Source: Rhinatrema bivittatum
Taxonomy: Eukaryota; Chordata; Amphibia; Gymnophiona; Rhinatrematidae
Direction of reading: 5' to 3'
Length of the DNA stretch: 64,000 nucleotides
Assembly (NCBI RefSeq): GCF_901001135.1
Contig: NC_042623.1
Coordinates: forward strand, 95,370,884-95,434,883
Below, piece after piece: positions 11,046 to 21,450 of the stretch (positions are counted from its first letter, which is position 1; every line of letters starts with the position of its first letter). A program made the position numbers and the translations under genes. Under the pieces are notes generated by a model. It was not told the origin of the DNA and did not search any database. It was given only the letters and a program-made list of their open reading frames with translations.

Positions 11046-13075
11046 GATAAGAACATAAGAACATAAGAAATTGCCATGCTAGGTCAGATCAAGGGTCCAT
11101 CAAGCCCAGCATCCTGTTTCCAACAGAGGCCAAAACCAGGCCATAAGAACCTGGCAATTACCCAAACACTAAGAAGATCCCATGCTACTGATGCAATTAA
11201 TAGCAGTGGCTATTCCCTAAGTAAAATTGATGAATAGCCATTAATGGACTTCTCCTCCAAGAAATTATCCAAACCTTTTTTGAACCCAGATACACTAACT
11301 GCACTAATCACATCCTCTGGCAACAAATTCCAGAGCTTTATTGTGCGTTGAGTGAAAAAGAATTTTCTCCGATTAGTCTTAAATGTGCTACTTGCTAACT
11401 TCATGGAATGCCCCCTAGTCCTTCTATTATTCGAAAGTGTAAATAACCGAGTCACATCTACTCATTCAAGACCTCTCATGATCTTAAAGACCTCTATCAT
11501 ATCCCCCCTCAGCCATCTCTTCTCCAAGCTGAACAGCCCAAACCTCTTCAGCCTTTCCTCATAGGGGAGCTGTTCCATCCCCTTTATCATTTTGGTTGCC
11601 CTTCTCTGTACCTTCTCCATTGCAACTATATCTTTCCTGAGATGTGGCGACCAGAATTGTACACAGTATTCAAGGTGCGGTCTCACCATGGAGCGATACA
11701 GAGGCATTATGACATTTTCCGTTCTATTAACCATTCCCTTCCTAATAATTCTTAACATTCTATTTGCTTTTTTGACTGCTGCAGCACACTGAGCCGACGA
11801 TTTTAAAGTATTATCCACTATGATGCCTAGATCTTTTACCTGGGTGGTAGCTCCTAATATGGAACCTAACATCGTGTAACTACAGCAAGGGTTATTTTTC
11901 CCTATATGCAACACCTTGCACTTGTCCACATTAAATTTCATCTGCCATTTGAATACCCAATCTTCCAGTCTTGCAAGGTCCTCCTATAATGTATCACAGT
12001 CTGCTTGTGATTTAACTACTCTGAATAATTTTGTATCATCCGCAAATTTGATAACTTCACTCGTCGTATTCCTTTCCAGATCATTTATATATATATCTTG
12101 AAAAGCACTGGTCCAAGTACAGATCCCTGAGGCACTCCACTGTTTACCCTTTTCCACTGAGAAAATTGACCATTTAATCCTACTCTCTGTTTCCTGTCTT
12201 TTAACCAGTTTGTAATCCACGAAAGGACATCACCTCCTATCCCATGACTTTTTAGTTTTCGTAGAAGCCTCTCATGAGGGACTTTGTCAAACGCCTTCTG
12301 AAAATCCAAATACACTACATCTACTGGTTCACCTTTATCCACATGTTTATTAACCCCTTCAAAAAAATGAAGCAGATTTGTTAGGCAAGACTTCCCTTGG
12401 GTAAATCCATGTTGTCTGTGTCCCATTAAATCATATCTTTCTATATGCTCTACGATTTTGATCTTGAGAATAGTTTCCACTATTTTGCCTGGCACCGAAG
12501 TCAGGCTCACTGGTCTGTAGTTACCCGGATCGCCCCTGGAGCCTTTTTTAGATATTGGGGTTACATTGGCCACCCTCCAGTCTTCAGGTACAATGGATGA
12601 TCTTAATGATAGGTTACAAATTTTAACTAATAGATCAGAAATTTCATTTTTGAGTTCCTTCAGAACCCTAGGATGCATACCATCCAGTCCAGGTGATTTG
12701 CTACTCTTTAGTTTGTCAATCTGGCCTACTACATTTTCCAGGTTCACAGTGATTTCGTTCAGTTCGTCTGTCTCATCACCCCTGAAAACCATCTCCGGAA
12801 CTGGTATCTCCCCAACATCCTCATTAGTAAACACGGAGGCAACTAATTCATTTAGTCTTTCTGCAATGGCCTTATCTTCCCTAAGAGCCCCTTTAACCCC
12901 TCTGTCATCTAATGGTCCAACCGACTCCCTCACAGGTTTCTTGCTTTGGATATATTTAAAAGGTTTTTATTATGAGTTTTTGCCTCTATGGCCAACTTCA
13001 TTTCAAATTCTCTCTTCGCCTGTCTTATCAATGTTTTACACTTACCTTGACAATGCTTATGTTGGCATAACTTTC
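11046..13075 (-). mobile_element. CR1 LINE inserted in the Gypsy element
   Basis: This is a 5'-truncated CR1 on the minus strand. Its 3' end lies at 11046-11075 with the ATAAGAACATAAGAAC repeat, the complement of the TTCTTATG tail. It carries most of the RT and the C-terminal region but no endonuclease. The Gypsy protein signature stops at about 13080 and resumes at about 11045, so the CR1 arrived after the Gypsy element. The 5' junction is approximate because the sequences grade into each other. Confidence 0.9.
11210..12933 (-). pseudogene. CR1 ORF2 reverse transcriptase, frameshifted
   Basis: The 282-codon frame at 12085-12933 holds the RT fingers and palm: SKSPGLDGMHPRVLKELKN, a PISKKGSRGDPGNYRPVSLT block, FTQGKSCLTNL, VVYLDFQKAFDKVPHERLL and GVPQGSVLGPVLF. 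The frame is then lost around 12090 through extra TA units (ATATATATAT). The catalytic box FADDTKLFR continues in another frame near 12030. A stop near 11984 precedes a further frame, 11462-11941, with MKFNVDKCKVLHIG and the thumb region, and 11210-11455 has the C-terminal tail. RT would copy its own RNA at a nicked target site. This copy is dead through at least one frameshift and stops. Confidence 0.93.
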
Positions 13076-13079
13076 ATTT

Positions 13080-14134
13080 TAACTCTACGAATGCCTTTTC
13101 AGTCTGCTGGTCCCACGTACTTGATTTGGGTGATCTTTCTTTAGTAACTCAAAGGGGTTGTTAAACTTGCAAAATTGGGGATGAACCTCCTATAATACCC
13201 TGCCAATCCCAAAAAGGCCCTCACCTGCCTTTTTGTATTAGGCAGTAGCATTTCTTCAATGGCCTCTACTTTCTTTAACCTGGGTTTTATCTGTCCATGC
13301 CCGACCACATGTCCCAAATACTGTATGTCAGTTTTCCCCAGAGCACATTTCTTTGGATTTGTGGTTAATCCCACCTGATGCAGGCATTGTAGGACCCTTA
13401 TGAGATGGTTTCTATGGTCTCACCAAGTTTTTGAGAAATTACATCGTCCAGAAAAGCCCCTGCGTAATCCTGATGTAGCCATACGACTATGTTTATCACC
13501 CTTTGGAAGCTGGCAGGAGCCCTGTGTACTCCAAATGGGAGCACTTTGAATTGATACAGGCCTTGGTATGTAATAAAGGCCATTTTTTCATGGCTCTTCT
13601 GTTCTAATGGGATTTTCCAGTATCCTTTGGTTAGGTCCAGGGTGGACAGGTAGCAGGCTCCTCCCAGCTGCTCCAAAAGGTCCATAATTTGGGGCTTTGG
13701 CATTCAATTGTCAGAAATCGATGGAGAACTGGGTCGTTCCATCTACTTTTGGGACTAAGACCATGGGGCTTGCCCACTCACTATGGGATTCCTCAATCAC
13801 CCCTAGTTCCAACATTTCTTCTAGTTGTTTTCTCAACTTCCTTTCTATTAGCCTCAGGAAGTCTGTAAGGTTTCTGTCTTACTACTTTCCTGGCTTCTGT
13901 ATATACCCTGTGCCAAACTATTCACGTCCTCCCTGGATACATAGAAAACAAATCTGGGAACTGGTCAATTACTGCTTGCAGCTGTTGCCTCTGTATTTGG
14001 GTGAGTGTGGGGCCCATCTCTATTTCCTCCCTTTGGGTCATCTGTCCTACCTCAGGACTCAGATCCAATTCTTCTTCCTCTTCTCCCCCTATTCCCAAGG
14101 CGTCTCTCTCAACCCAGGGTCTGAGCAAGTTCAA
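13080..14134 (-). pseudogene. Gypsy reverse transcriptase, broken
   Basis: Three frames on the minus strand follow in domain order. 13922-14134 has the linker and RT start (LTQIQRQQLQAVIDQFPDLF). 13398-13703 has LSTLDLTKGYWKIPL, MAFITYQGLYQFKVLPFG, APASFQRVI and the catalytic FLDDV. 13141-13374 has the connection segment KKCALGKTDIQYLGHVV and FLGLAGYYRRFIPNF. The sequence after 13141 still reads as Gypsy to about 13080, where the CR1 begins. About 220 bp between 13703 and 13922 have lost frame. Function would be cDNA synthesis, and this copy is inactive. Confidence 0.92.
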
Positions 14135-14204
14135 ATGGAATACTTGGGTTCAGTTTCTGCCCTGGGCCACCTCATAATCCACTGGTCCTAGCTTTTGATG
14201 CACT

Positions 14205-14660
14205 TCACTGTGCCATCAAATAGTTTGGGGAGGTGGGCACTGACACCAAAACCTTGTCCCCCTCCCTGAACTCTCTCGCTTGGGCTCCTTTGTCATAATA
14301 GGTCTTTTGGCATTCCTGGGCTTGCTGTAGGTTATCTCTAGCTATTTCATGAGCTCTATATAACCTCTCTTTTAGCTGGACCTCATAGCTCACTATATTT
14401 GTAGGGGATGGAGTCTGGCTCTCCCAGAAGTCACTAAGCGCTTCCAGGACACCTTGTGGTTGCCTTCTAAATAATAATTCAAATGGAGAAAACCAAGTGG
14501 AGGTTTGAGGGACTCCCTTGACTGCAAACAAGAAGAAGTGGATTAACTGGATCCAATTCTGGAGGTGCCCCTGCATGGACTTTCGTAGTATGCCCTTCAA
14601 TGTATGATTAGACCGTTCTACCAGAATGTCCATTTGTGAGTAATGGGAGGTATCTCCCAT
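14205..14660 (-). pseudogene. Gypsy integrase C-terminal part
   Basis: The 151-codon frame starts inside the integrase core at HYSQMDILVERSNHTLKGIL and continues with FSPFELLFRRQPQGVLE, both typical of Gypsy integrase. It then reaches the C-terminal GDKVLVSVPTS segment. The N-terminal zinc-binding region and the first catalytic residues are absent. Sequence between 14205 and 14134 continues as a typical integrase tail (…FHLNLLRPWVERDAL…) straight into the RT linker, so integrase precedes RT on one polyprotein. The apparent start codon lies in LTR-derived sequence (14640-14664), so it is not a native start. Confidence 0.88.
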
Positions 14661-14677
14661 TACAGTATATTATCTGG

Positions 14678-14945
14678 TAGGCATGTGCATTTGTTTGAAA
14701 TGAACGGGAATCACATAAGCCCATATTAATTTCATTTTTAGCCCCCTAAAACAAATGGAAGAATCCCATGAAACAAATATTCTTCATCCCATTCATCTAA
14801 GTTTCTCATTCCTTTCAACGGCCCTTTGAAGTCTATAGTGGTGTACTTTTGAGAAGAAAACTGGTAACTATAGCAACCATCTCTTGTCTGTGTGACCTCA
14901 CTGCCTTGTTGGAGCCTTGATATAGCCAAATCAGGACAAGATGTG
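14678..14945 (+). mobile_element. hAT-type end, shares sequence with 46560-46840
   Basis: The left end TAGGCATGTGCATTTG begins 13 bp beyond the Gypsy terminus. The next 260 bp align with the reverse complement of 46840-46560, sharing TTTGTTTGAAATGAA near the end and AACTATAGCAACCA and TGTGACCTCACTGCCTTG further in. No right terminal repeat is found, so this is a truncated or rearranged copy. It contains no intact frame of its own. Confidence 0.7.
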
Positions 14946-15324
14946 AAAAAGACTAGTCAGAGTCAAATCATGGTGCAGCATCTTTTTAACTAGCCTATAG
15001 CTGCTATCTGGATCATATAACACTGACATCTTTCCACTGTAAAATCAGAGAATATGCAAGAAACAGTCTGTATTTCTTCTCTAGCTTTTGTTAGAGGAGG
15101 ATGTGCTAAGAAAAGCTTTCTGAGAGTTTTAAAAAAGCTTAATTTGGAACTGGGAAAGGGCTGCTTCTTTATTTTAAATTCTTTATTTTATTATTTTATG
15201 GCATACAACAGAAAACTGATCATGAACAATAGATAAAAATGACACAGATAATGGTCATATGGTTGTATATGCTGAATCTGAAATTTGCACCCAACAAATA
15301 TAACATGCAACAAGTCTCATTTTT

Positions 15325-16506
15325 TAAATGGTTTAGGTTTAAAGTTTTACCTCTATGACGATGACATACAATTCTTGGTCCCCATAGAAAAGTCAGGAGA
15401 GGATACTTTAGAAATCATTAAAGTTTATATTGTATCATTAAAAAAAACTACTTTTGCATTTACGACTAGTTTTAAATATGGATAAGACAGAAATTGTCTT
15501 ACTGGAATGAAAATGTCATTTTTACAACATTCTAGCTTTGTCATTTAACGATAATATTAAAATATGTCCTTCATATTTTACACGGGATTTAGGTGTTATT
15601 GTTGACACTGAGTTCTCTTTGAAAAAACATATAGCTAGTAAACTAAGGGATGGCTACTACAAACTGTTAACCTTATGAAAGCTAAAGCCTTTTCTTGTAT
15701 ATGAAGACTTTAGGTCCGTCTTGCAAGTCATTATTTTTATGAATATTGATTACTGTAACTCATTACTCCTTGGCTTATCCGGTCTCTTCAGGTTTTACAG
15801 AATGCAGCAGCCCGAGTGTTGACTGACCAGCGTAAATATGACCATATTACTCCTACATTGATTAAATTGCAATGGCTTCTGGTTTATTATCACATTCAAT
15901 TCAAAATTGCATGTATAGTCCATAATGTCATATATGGCGATCAAACTGAATGGCTTAATGCCTCTCTGCATCTTCATGTACCGCAGAAGGACTTGTGATC
16001 TGCAAATAAGGGGCTATTATCAATCCCTACAATCAAATCAGCCAGACTCAGCAATGTAAGAGAACGTACCATTTCTATTGCGGGTTTTAAAAGTTTGGAA
16101 CTCTTTACCAACATATCTGAGACTTTTAGCAGAAAGAAAGCAATTTAAATCTGATTTGAAGACCTGGCTATTCAAATGTGCTTTTGCTGAGTATGAGACT
16201 TCTTTACAGAGCAAGAAATCTAGATAACAGCTACAGAACATCGATTAACATCAAGTGCTTAACTCTCAGGAATTTATTTTATTTTAGTCTTGTATTTTAG
16301 CATATAATTTTTATTTGTGATTATTTTGATCTTAATAGTTCTTATTTGACTTTTATTGTAACAGCTAATTTATTTATCCTTTCTCTTTTGTAGTCTTTTA
16401 GCTGTTCCTATTTTATAATTATTGTATTTTCAAATTTTAATTGTAAACCATTGTGAAGGCATGTCTGATGTAATGGTATAGAAATGCTAATAAACTAAAC
16501 TAAACT
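15325..16506 (+). pseudogene. L2 LINE fragment with 3' tail
   Basis: Scattered frames show L2 RT features. The catalytic box is mutated to YDDDIQF (normally YADD) at about 15350. A C-terminal block, DHITPTLIKLQWLLV, lies at about 15837. The 3' end carries TTGTAAACCATTGTG and ends GTATAGAAATGCTAATAAAC followed by AACTAAACTAAAC. The copy is 5' truncated with stops and frameshifts throughout, older than the CR1 copies. Confidence 0.8.
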
Positions 16507-16599
16507 ACCATATTAAAAGTGAAGGGGTAACAGCATGTTATGTGGAGTTGTAGAACATGTATGTAGGGTTGCATACTGTATCATATTTAGAATTCTATC

Positions 16600-17090
16600 C
16601 TTTAAGATTAAATCGTTATTTTAACAATATCAGATATATTGCATAGTTGAACACACCTATAGTCCATGCAAGGATTAGATTTCCAAAAGGTTGCAATAGT
16701 AAATTGAGCTGCCAACAATAGTTGTCCAACCAAGGCCCTTCACAGGGACCATAGATCTATTCCCCTAGAAGGCCCAGTAATGGCATAATATGCACTGGTA
16801 TGCTTAACATATCAGATATTTCCTGTGCTACCTGTGATTAGAACTGTCAAACTCTTTGACAGTTCCACCACATATGCATAAATATGCATAACCTTTCCAA
16901 CAGGTAGTGTTTGCATCTGAGAAAAATGTTGCATAGAAAACAGGGGAACAATACTTTCTATGAAACAATTTAATCATAAAACAACCCATCTAGCACAAAT
17001 GGAAAAACGGGAGGCAGAGACCCATATATTTTTCCAAGTTTTGGAGTTTAAATCGTAACCTAAATCTTCATTCCAAGAGTCTATGAAAAC
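16600..17090 (-). pseudogene. L1-type LINE ORF2 C-terminus, decayed
   Basis: Minus-strand translation recovers, across several frames, the L1/Tx1 C-terminal pattern: W(N)EDLGYDLNSKTWKNIW, a stretch resembling RW…L…LHKMF, a Cys-Trp-Lys and a His-rich HIYAYVVELSKS region. These correspond to the WEKDL… / CWRC…HMWW segment found after the L1 RT. Only about 490 bp remain, cut off sharply at the DIRS start near 17095. I am moderately sure of the family because the frame is broken several times. Confidence 0.55.
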
Positions 17091-17104
17091 AGGCAACTAA
17101 AGGC

Positions 17105-17494
17105 ATGCTTTCCTCCATGGGGCAAAATGTTGCATCCCTGCTACAGGATATGGAAGAGTGCTCTCGTCATCTCCTACGGGCCATATATGAAGCATTCGAG
17201 AACTCATCTAGAGCCTCTGCTATAGCAATTGCAGCACGCAGATTGGCATGGCTCAGGGCTAGTGCCATAAGGGAGGAATTGCACGATAAACTAGCTAACT
17301 TACCTTGCACAGGGGATAATCTCTTTGGAGATCACTTCCAAGAAGCAGTTAGCAAGCTCAAAGATCAAGCCTTAGCGGTGCAGTCATTAATTACTCCATC
17401 AACCTTCTCTTCTACTAGGCGGTACCCTGTCAGTTCTCGCCGCCAACAATTCTCACATAGACCATATCGCTCGTACCAACCGTACAGGACATAA
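17105..17494 (+). pseudogene. DIRS gag-like protein, C-terminal part
   Basis: The 129-codon frame contains the DIRS gag-type block AIAIAARRLAWLRAS, then HDKLANLPCTGDNLFG, then an Arg/Tyr-rich tail RRQQFSHRPYRSYQPYRT. Gag would package the RNA. The frame is shorter than a full gag because the 5' part is missing. The first Met is simply the first in the frame and is not a supported start. 17495-17750 is a Gln/Pro-rich linker without an intact frame. Confidence 0.8.
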
Positions 17495-17749
17495 TCCTAC
17501 TCCACTTATCAACGACCACAGCTCCATCAACCTCAACAACAACAAAGGAGAGGTAAACCGAGGTCTCAAAGACAACAAACGCAGCCACCAACGACCTCAC
17601 TGAAGACACAGCAGTCTTTTTAAGTTTATGGCCACCACCATCCCCTCCAGCCCCCGCAGACAGAATCACGTCTTGTCTCCCTGCCTGGAAGCCCATAACG
17701 TCAGACCAATGGGTTCTTGACATAGTACAAACTGGTTATCAAATTCATT

Positions 17750-18888
17750 TCTAATCCAAGCCCATCCTTCCTTACCTATCCATGCGAACACCGAAGCTAT
17801 CTCACCCCCAGATCGCCCAAAAGATAGCCATACTTCGCAAACAACGGGCAATCAGACAAATTCCACAGAAAGCCCATTTCAAGGTCTTCTACTCCCCTTA
17901 CTTCTTCATCCCAAAGAAATCAGGGGGTATGTGTCCAATTCTGGATCTTTGAGAACTGAACAAATTGCTAGTCAAGGAAAAGTTCAAGATGATATCTTTG
18001 AAATCAATCCTTCCCCTCTTATAACCAAACGATTTGATGTGCTCCATAGATCTGAAGGATGCTTACACCCACATACCAATACACCCATCCTCCTGGCAAT
18101 ACCTTTGTTTTTAACGCAACTGTCAGCATTACCAATACAAGGTTCTCCCCTTTGGCCTTTCGTCAGCACCCAGGGTATTCACCAAATGCATGGTGGTGGT
18201 GGCCCACCTTCGACAGCAGGGGCTGATAATCTTTCCATATCTGGATGACTGGTTGATAGTGGCCTCATCCCCAGACCTCCTGCTGAAACAGCTGCAAACA
18301 GTAATTACTTGTCTGCAGACATTAGGACTAATGGTCAATTTTCAGAAATCGATCCTTCAACCTACTCAAATTCTGCAGTTTATTGGAGCTGGGCTGGATA
18401 CTACACACAACAGAGCATTCCTTCCGGACGACAGGAAACAGGTGCTCTGTCAACTTCTACGCTCCCTACCGGCGACACGTCATCCCACGGCTCGAGAAGT
18501 ATTACAAGTCTTGGGCCATATGGCGGCGGCAATTTTTACGGTGCCCAACACGAGACTTCACATGAGGCAATTACAGTGGGGACTCAAACGTCAATGGAAG
18601 CAACATCCGCAATCATTGCACAAACGCCTAGCGCTAACATCTCAAATGAAACAAGATATCAATTGGTGGCTACTCAACCCCACACTGAACAAAGGGGCGT
18701 TGTTCAACCCCCCACCACACAAAGCAGTCTTGACCACCGATGCATCTCGCAAAGGTTGGGGAGCGCATCTAGACACATTCGAGACCCAAGGACTGTGGTC
18801 AGTATCGGAACAAACCTTTCAGATAAATTTACTAGAACTCAGAGCAATCCGCAATGCCCAACGAACCTTCCAGAGCTATTTACAAGGT
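17750..18888 (+). pseudogene. DIRS reverse transcriptase, broken
   Basis: Before 18190 the RT is out of frame in places but readable: FYSPYFFIPKKSGG, EKFKMISLKSILPLL, SIDLKDAYTHIPIH. From 18190 a 233-codon frame holds the catalytic YLDDWLI at 18238-18258 and the thumb/connection with FIGAGLDTTHNRAFLP. It then enters RNase H with LTTDASRKGWGAHLD. A stop at 18889-18891 separates it from the next frame. The enzyme would make the cDNA that is circularised before recombination. Confidence 0.93.
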
Positions 18889-19512
18889 TGAAGAGTAATG
18901 ATCTACATGGACAACCAAGTAGCAATGTTTTATATAAACAAACATGGAGGGTCCGGTTCCTGGTCCCTCTGCAAGAAAACTCTCCAGATCTTCCATCATG
19001 CTCATCGTCACTCCATACACTTACAGGTCATGTACCTTCTGGGTGTGGCAAACACCAGAGTGGACAGATTCTTCCATCCACACGATTGGTCACTCAACCC
19101 ACAGATAGCACAGGAGATCTTCGAACAATGGGGCGTGCCGTCCATCGATCCCTTTGCCATGGAAGACAACACTCAACTTCCTCGCTTCTGCTCCATCAGA
19201 CACAGTCATCTTCACCTCGCTCAATACGCTTTCCTCATTCCGTGGACGTCAAATCTCCTCTATGCATTTCCACCAATTCCACTCATCACAAGGACAATTC
19301 AAAAATGCTTAGTGGACAAAAGCCAATTGATCTTAATTGCCCCAGCATGGCCAAGACAGCCATGGTACAGCTATCTCTTGCACCTATCAATACAGCCTCC
19401 AATTCGACTCCAGGATTGTCCAGATCTTCTAATTCAGGAGCACGGATTGTTACTCCACCCGCTCCATTCCTCCCTCCATCTGACTGCATGGAGGTTGAGC
19501 GGGTCCTCTTAA
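18712..19512 (+). pseudogene. DIRS RNase H and downstream domain
   Basis: RNase H motifs run from TTDASRKGWG (about 18730) through NLLELRAIRNA (about 18830) to YMDNQVAMFYINKHGG (about 18904) in the 204-codon frame 18898-19512. After DRFFHPHDWSLNPQIA comes a region with DPFAMEDNTQLPRF, IPWTSNLLYAFPPIPLI and LIAPAWPRQPWY. That region is conserved in vertebrate DIRS polyproteins; DIRS1-group elements have a methyltransferase-like domain downstream of RNase H, but I cannot assign it with confidence here. One stop separates the two RNase H halves. Confidence 0.85.
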
Positions 19513-21245
19513 ATGAGCAAGGTATCTCAGCAACAGCCCAACTGATCCTTATGGAATCCAGGAAATCTTCAACCAGGCATAATTACAGTTTCAAATGGAA
19601 ACGTTATTCTTCCTGGTGTACTACTCAGGGTATTCCACCGGTAGACTGCTCACCAGAGCTACTCATGGACTATCTTCATTCACTTTATAAGTCTGGTCTA
19701 GTGACATCATCCATCAGAGTGCACCTTAGCACCATTTTAGCTTACCATAGACTAGTCAATAATCACATGATTGCTGTCCACCCTTTGCTATCTCGCTTTA
19801 GCAAAGGATTGACTCATTTTTGCCCACCAATCGCTAAACCTCCAGTTCCATGGAACATAAATGTAATACTGGAACAACTCATGCTTTCTCCGTTCGAACC
19901 CTTGGAGTCAGCGCATCCAAAATACCTAACACGGAAGGTGGTATTTTTGATAGCAGTAACGTCTGCATGACGAGTTAGTGAACTACAGGCCTTAGTCCAC
20001 TATGAGCCATATTTACAATTTTACCACGACAAAGTAGTTCTCAGAACTCACCCAGCCTTTCTACCAAAGGTGGTTTCACAATTCCATCTCAACCAATCTA
20101 TAGAACTACCAACTTTTTTCCCAAAGCCTCATTCTAATGAAGGAGAGCACTTATTGCACACCTTGGACTGTAAGCGTGTGTTGGCATATTTATTTATTTA
20201 TTTATGTATTTAAAAAGTATTTATATACCGTTTTTTAAAAAAGAAATTTTATCAAAAACGGTTCACAGATTTAAAACCAAAAATAAAATAAACAAAATAA
20301 AATGGAATTTTTAAACTTTACATAAAAATTGGTAATAACTAGACAGAATGCTAGTATATAAGGTTATTAAAAATATAAAAAGTTTGGAACCATGGGCTTA
20401 TTGTTTTGGGGGAAAAGGGGAAAAAGGGGGGGAAGGGGAACGGGAGGAGGAAGGGGAAGTGGGAGAAATAGAGCGTAAAAATTATATGAGATAAAGGGAA
20501 GAAGGGAGAAGGGTATGATAGTTGGAAACGTGTGAATGAGCAGGTATGTTGTAGTTATGTGTAGTATAAATGGGATTGTAATGGGTGTAACTATGTTTAA
20601 GAGGGTAATTTCGGTATTGATGATTAAGTTTAATTAGAAGACGTGTTGAATGCAAGTTGAAAAAGATATGTTTTGAGAGATTTTTTGAAATGTGCAGGGT
20701 TGGATATCGAGCGAAGATGGTTTGGTAAAGTGTTCCAAAGTGTTGGACCGGCTATTGAAAAGGCTCTTTTTCTAGTGAGGTCTAATCTGGCTTGTTTAGG
20801 AGAAGGGATATCTAGTAAATTTTGGTTAAGTGATCTTAAGTGTCGCGTCGGTTTGTATATGCGCAGTATTGAACAAAGCCAGGTAGAAGTATGATTATGG
20901 TTATGAATTAAACTATGGATAATAGAGAGAATTTTGTATTTTATTCTGAACTTTATGGGTAACCAGTGTAATGATTGTAGACATATTACAAGGAAAGGAC
21001 TCAAATCAACTCTCGTCATCGCAAATCTTTGTCTCTTTCAACCCAAACACCCCTGGTATGCCAGTAGCTAAGCACACCATCTCCAGTTGGATAGTGCAGT
21101 GCATCCAATTTTGTTATGACAAGCAAAAGTTGTGCCTCACATCTACTCCTCGTGCTCACCAATCAGAGCAACAGTGACTTCAATAGCACATCTTCGAAAT
21201 GTGCAGCCAATAGACATTTGAAAGGCTGCAACATGGTCCTCTCTT
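19500..21245 (+). pseudogene. DIRS tyrosine recombinase, split by L2
   Basis: The N-terminal SAM-like part reads STRHNYSFKWKRYSSWC and LSTILAYHRLVNNH. The box I region reads …FLIAVTSA, stop, RVSELQAL (stop at 19968-19970). The stop hits the residue before the catalytic Arg of RVSEL, which is still encoded. Coding then continues to 20190, where an L2 of about 790 bp interrupts it. It resumes at 20988 and reaches VAKHTISSWIVQCIQFCY and TSTPRAH (20.99-21.18 kb). The H-x-x-R and the catalytic Tyr region lie in shifted frames. The enzyme would integrate the circular DNA. Confidence 0.9.
20191..20981 (-). mobile_element. L2 LINE 3' fragment nested in DIRS recombinase
   Basis: On the plus strand it begins with TTATTTATTTATTTATG and TATATACCG, the complement of an L2 tail. 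CATATT occurs at 20185-20190 and 20982-20987, a short target duplication that also restores the recombinase frame context. The minus-strand frame 20630-21019 holds the L2 C-terminus: LHWLPIKFRIKYKIL, FSIAGPTLWNTLPNHLR and FKKSLKTYLF. RT catalytic parts are lost. Confidence 0.9.
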
Positions 21246-21450
21246 GATACCTTCATTCTCATTACTGCCTGGACAGTCAGTGGGGTATGCAAAGTTGGGG
21301 CAAGTAGTACTACAAACTTTATTACCTTAACCTACTCGACTACCACGTTACTGGATCACACAAACATAGATATATATAAACTCACGACGCGTGATCGGGA
21401 GCTTTGGACTCCCATGACAGCATAGCTAATTCAGCCCTGCTATCAATGGG

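Larger units (their letters stand above)
9756..14664 (-). mobile_element. Ty3/Gypsy LTR retrotransposon, internally deleted, split by a CR1
   Basis: Read on the minus strand, the element runs from 14664 to 9756. GTAT at 9752-9755 and 14665-14668 is a plausible 4-bp target duplication. A complete 3' LTR (9756-10606) starts TGTAATGGGAG and ends TCACA. A purine-rich tract (about 10607-10622) precedes it, as expected for plus-strand priming. Integrase, RT and RNase H follow in that order. Integrase upstream of RT is the order described for Gmr1-type Gypsy elements (Goodwin and Poulter), not standard Gypsy. The 5' LTR is reduced to about 24 bp fused to integrase, so gag and protease are gone. A CR1 of about 2 kb interrupts the RT/RNase H junction. 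Confidence 0.85.

Noticed and set aside
14640..14664. 22-bp palindrome as an operator or regulatory site
   Set aside because: It is explained by Gypsy LTR start sequence joined to integrase through shared TCCCATTAC. The same bases occur at the 3' LTR (10580-10606).
18309..19970. 553-codon open frame, the longest in the window
   Set aside because: Most of it is an alternate frame over the DIRS RT/RNase H region. Only its 3' part (from about 19500) coincides with the recombinase frame, so it is not a single protein.
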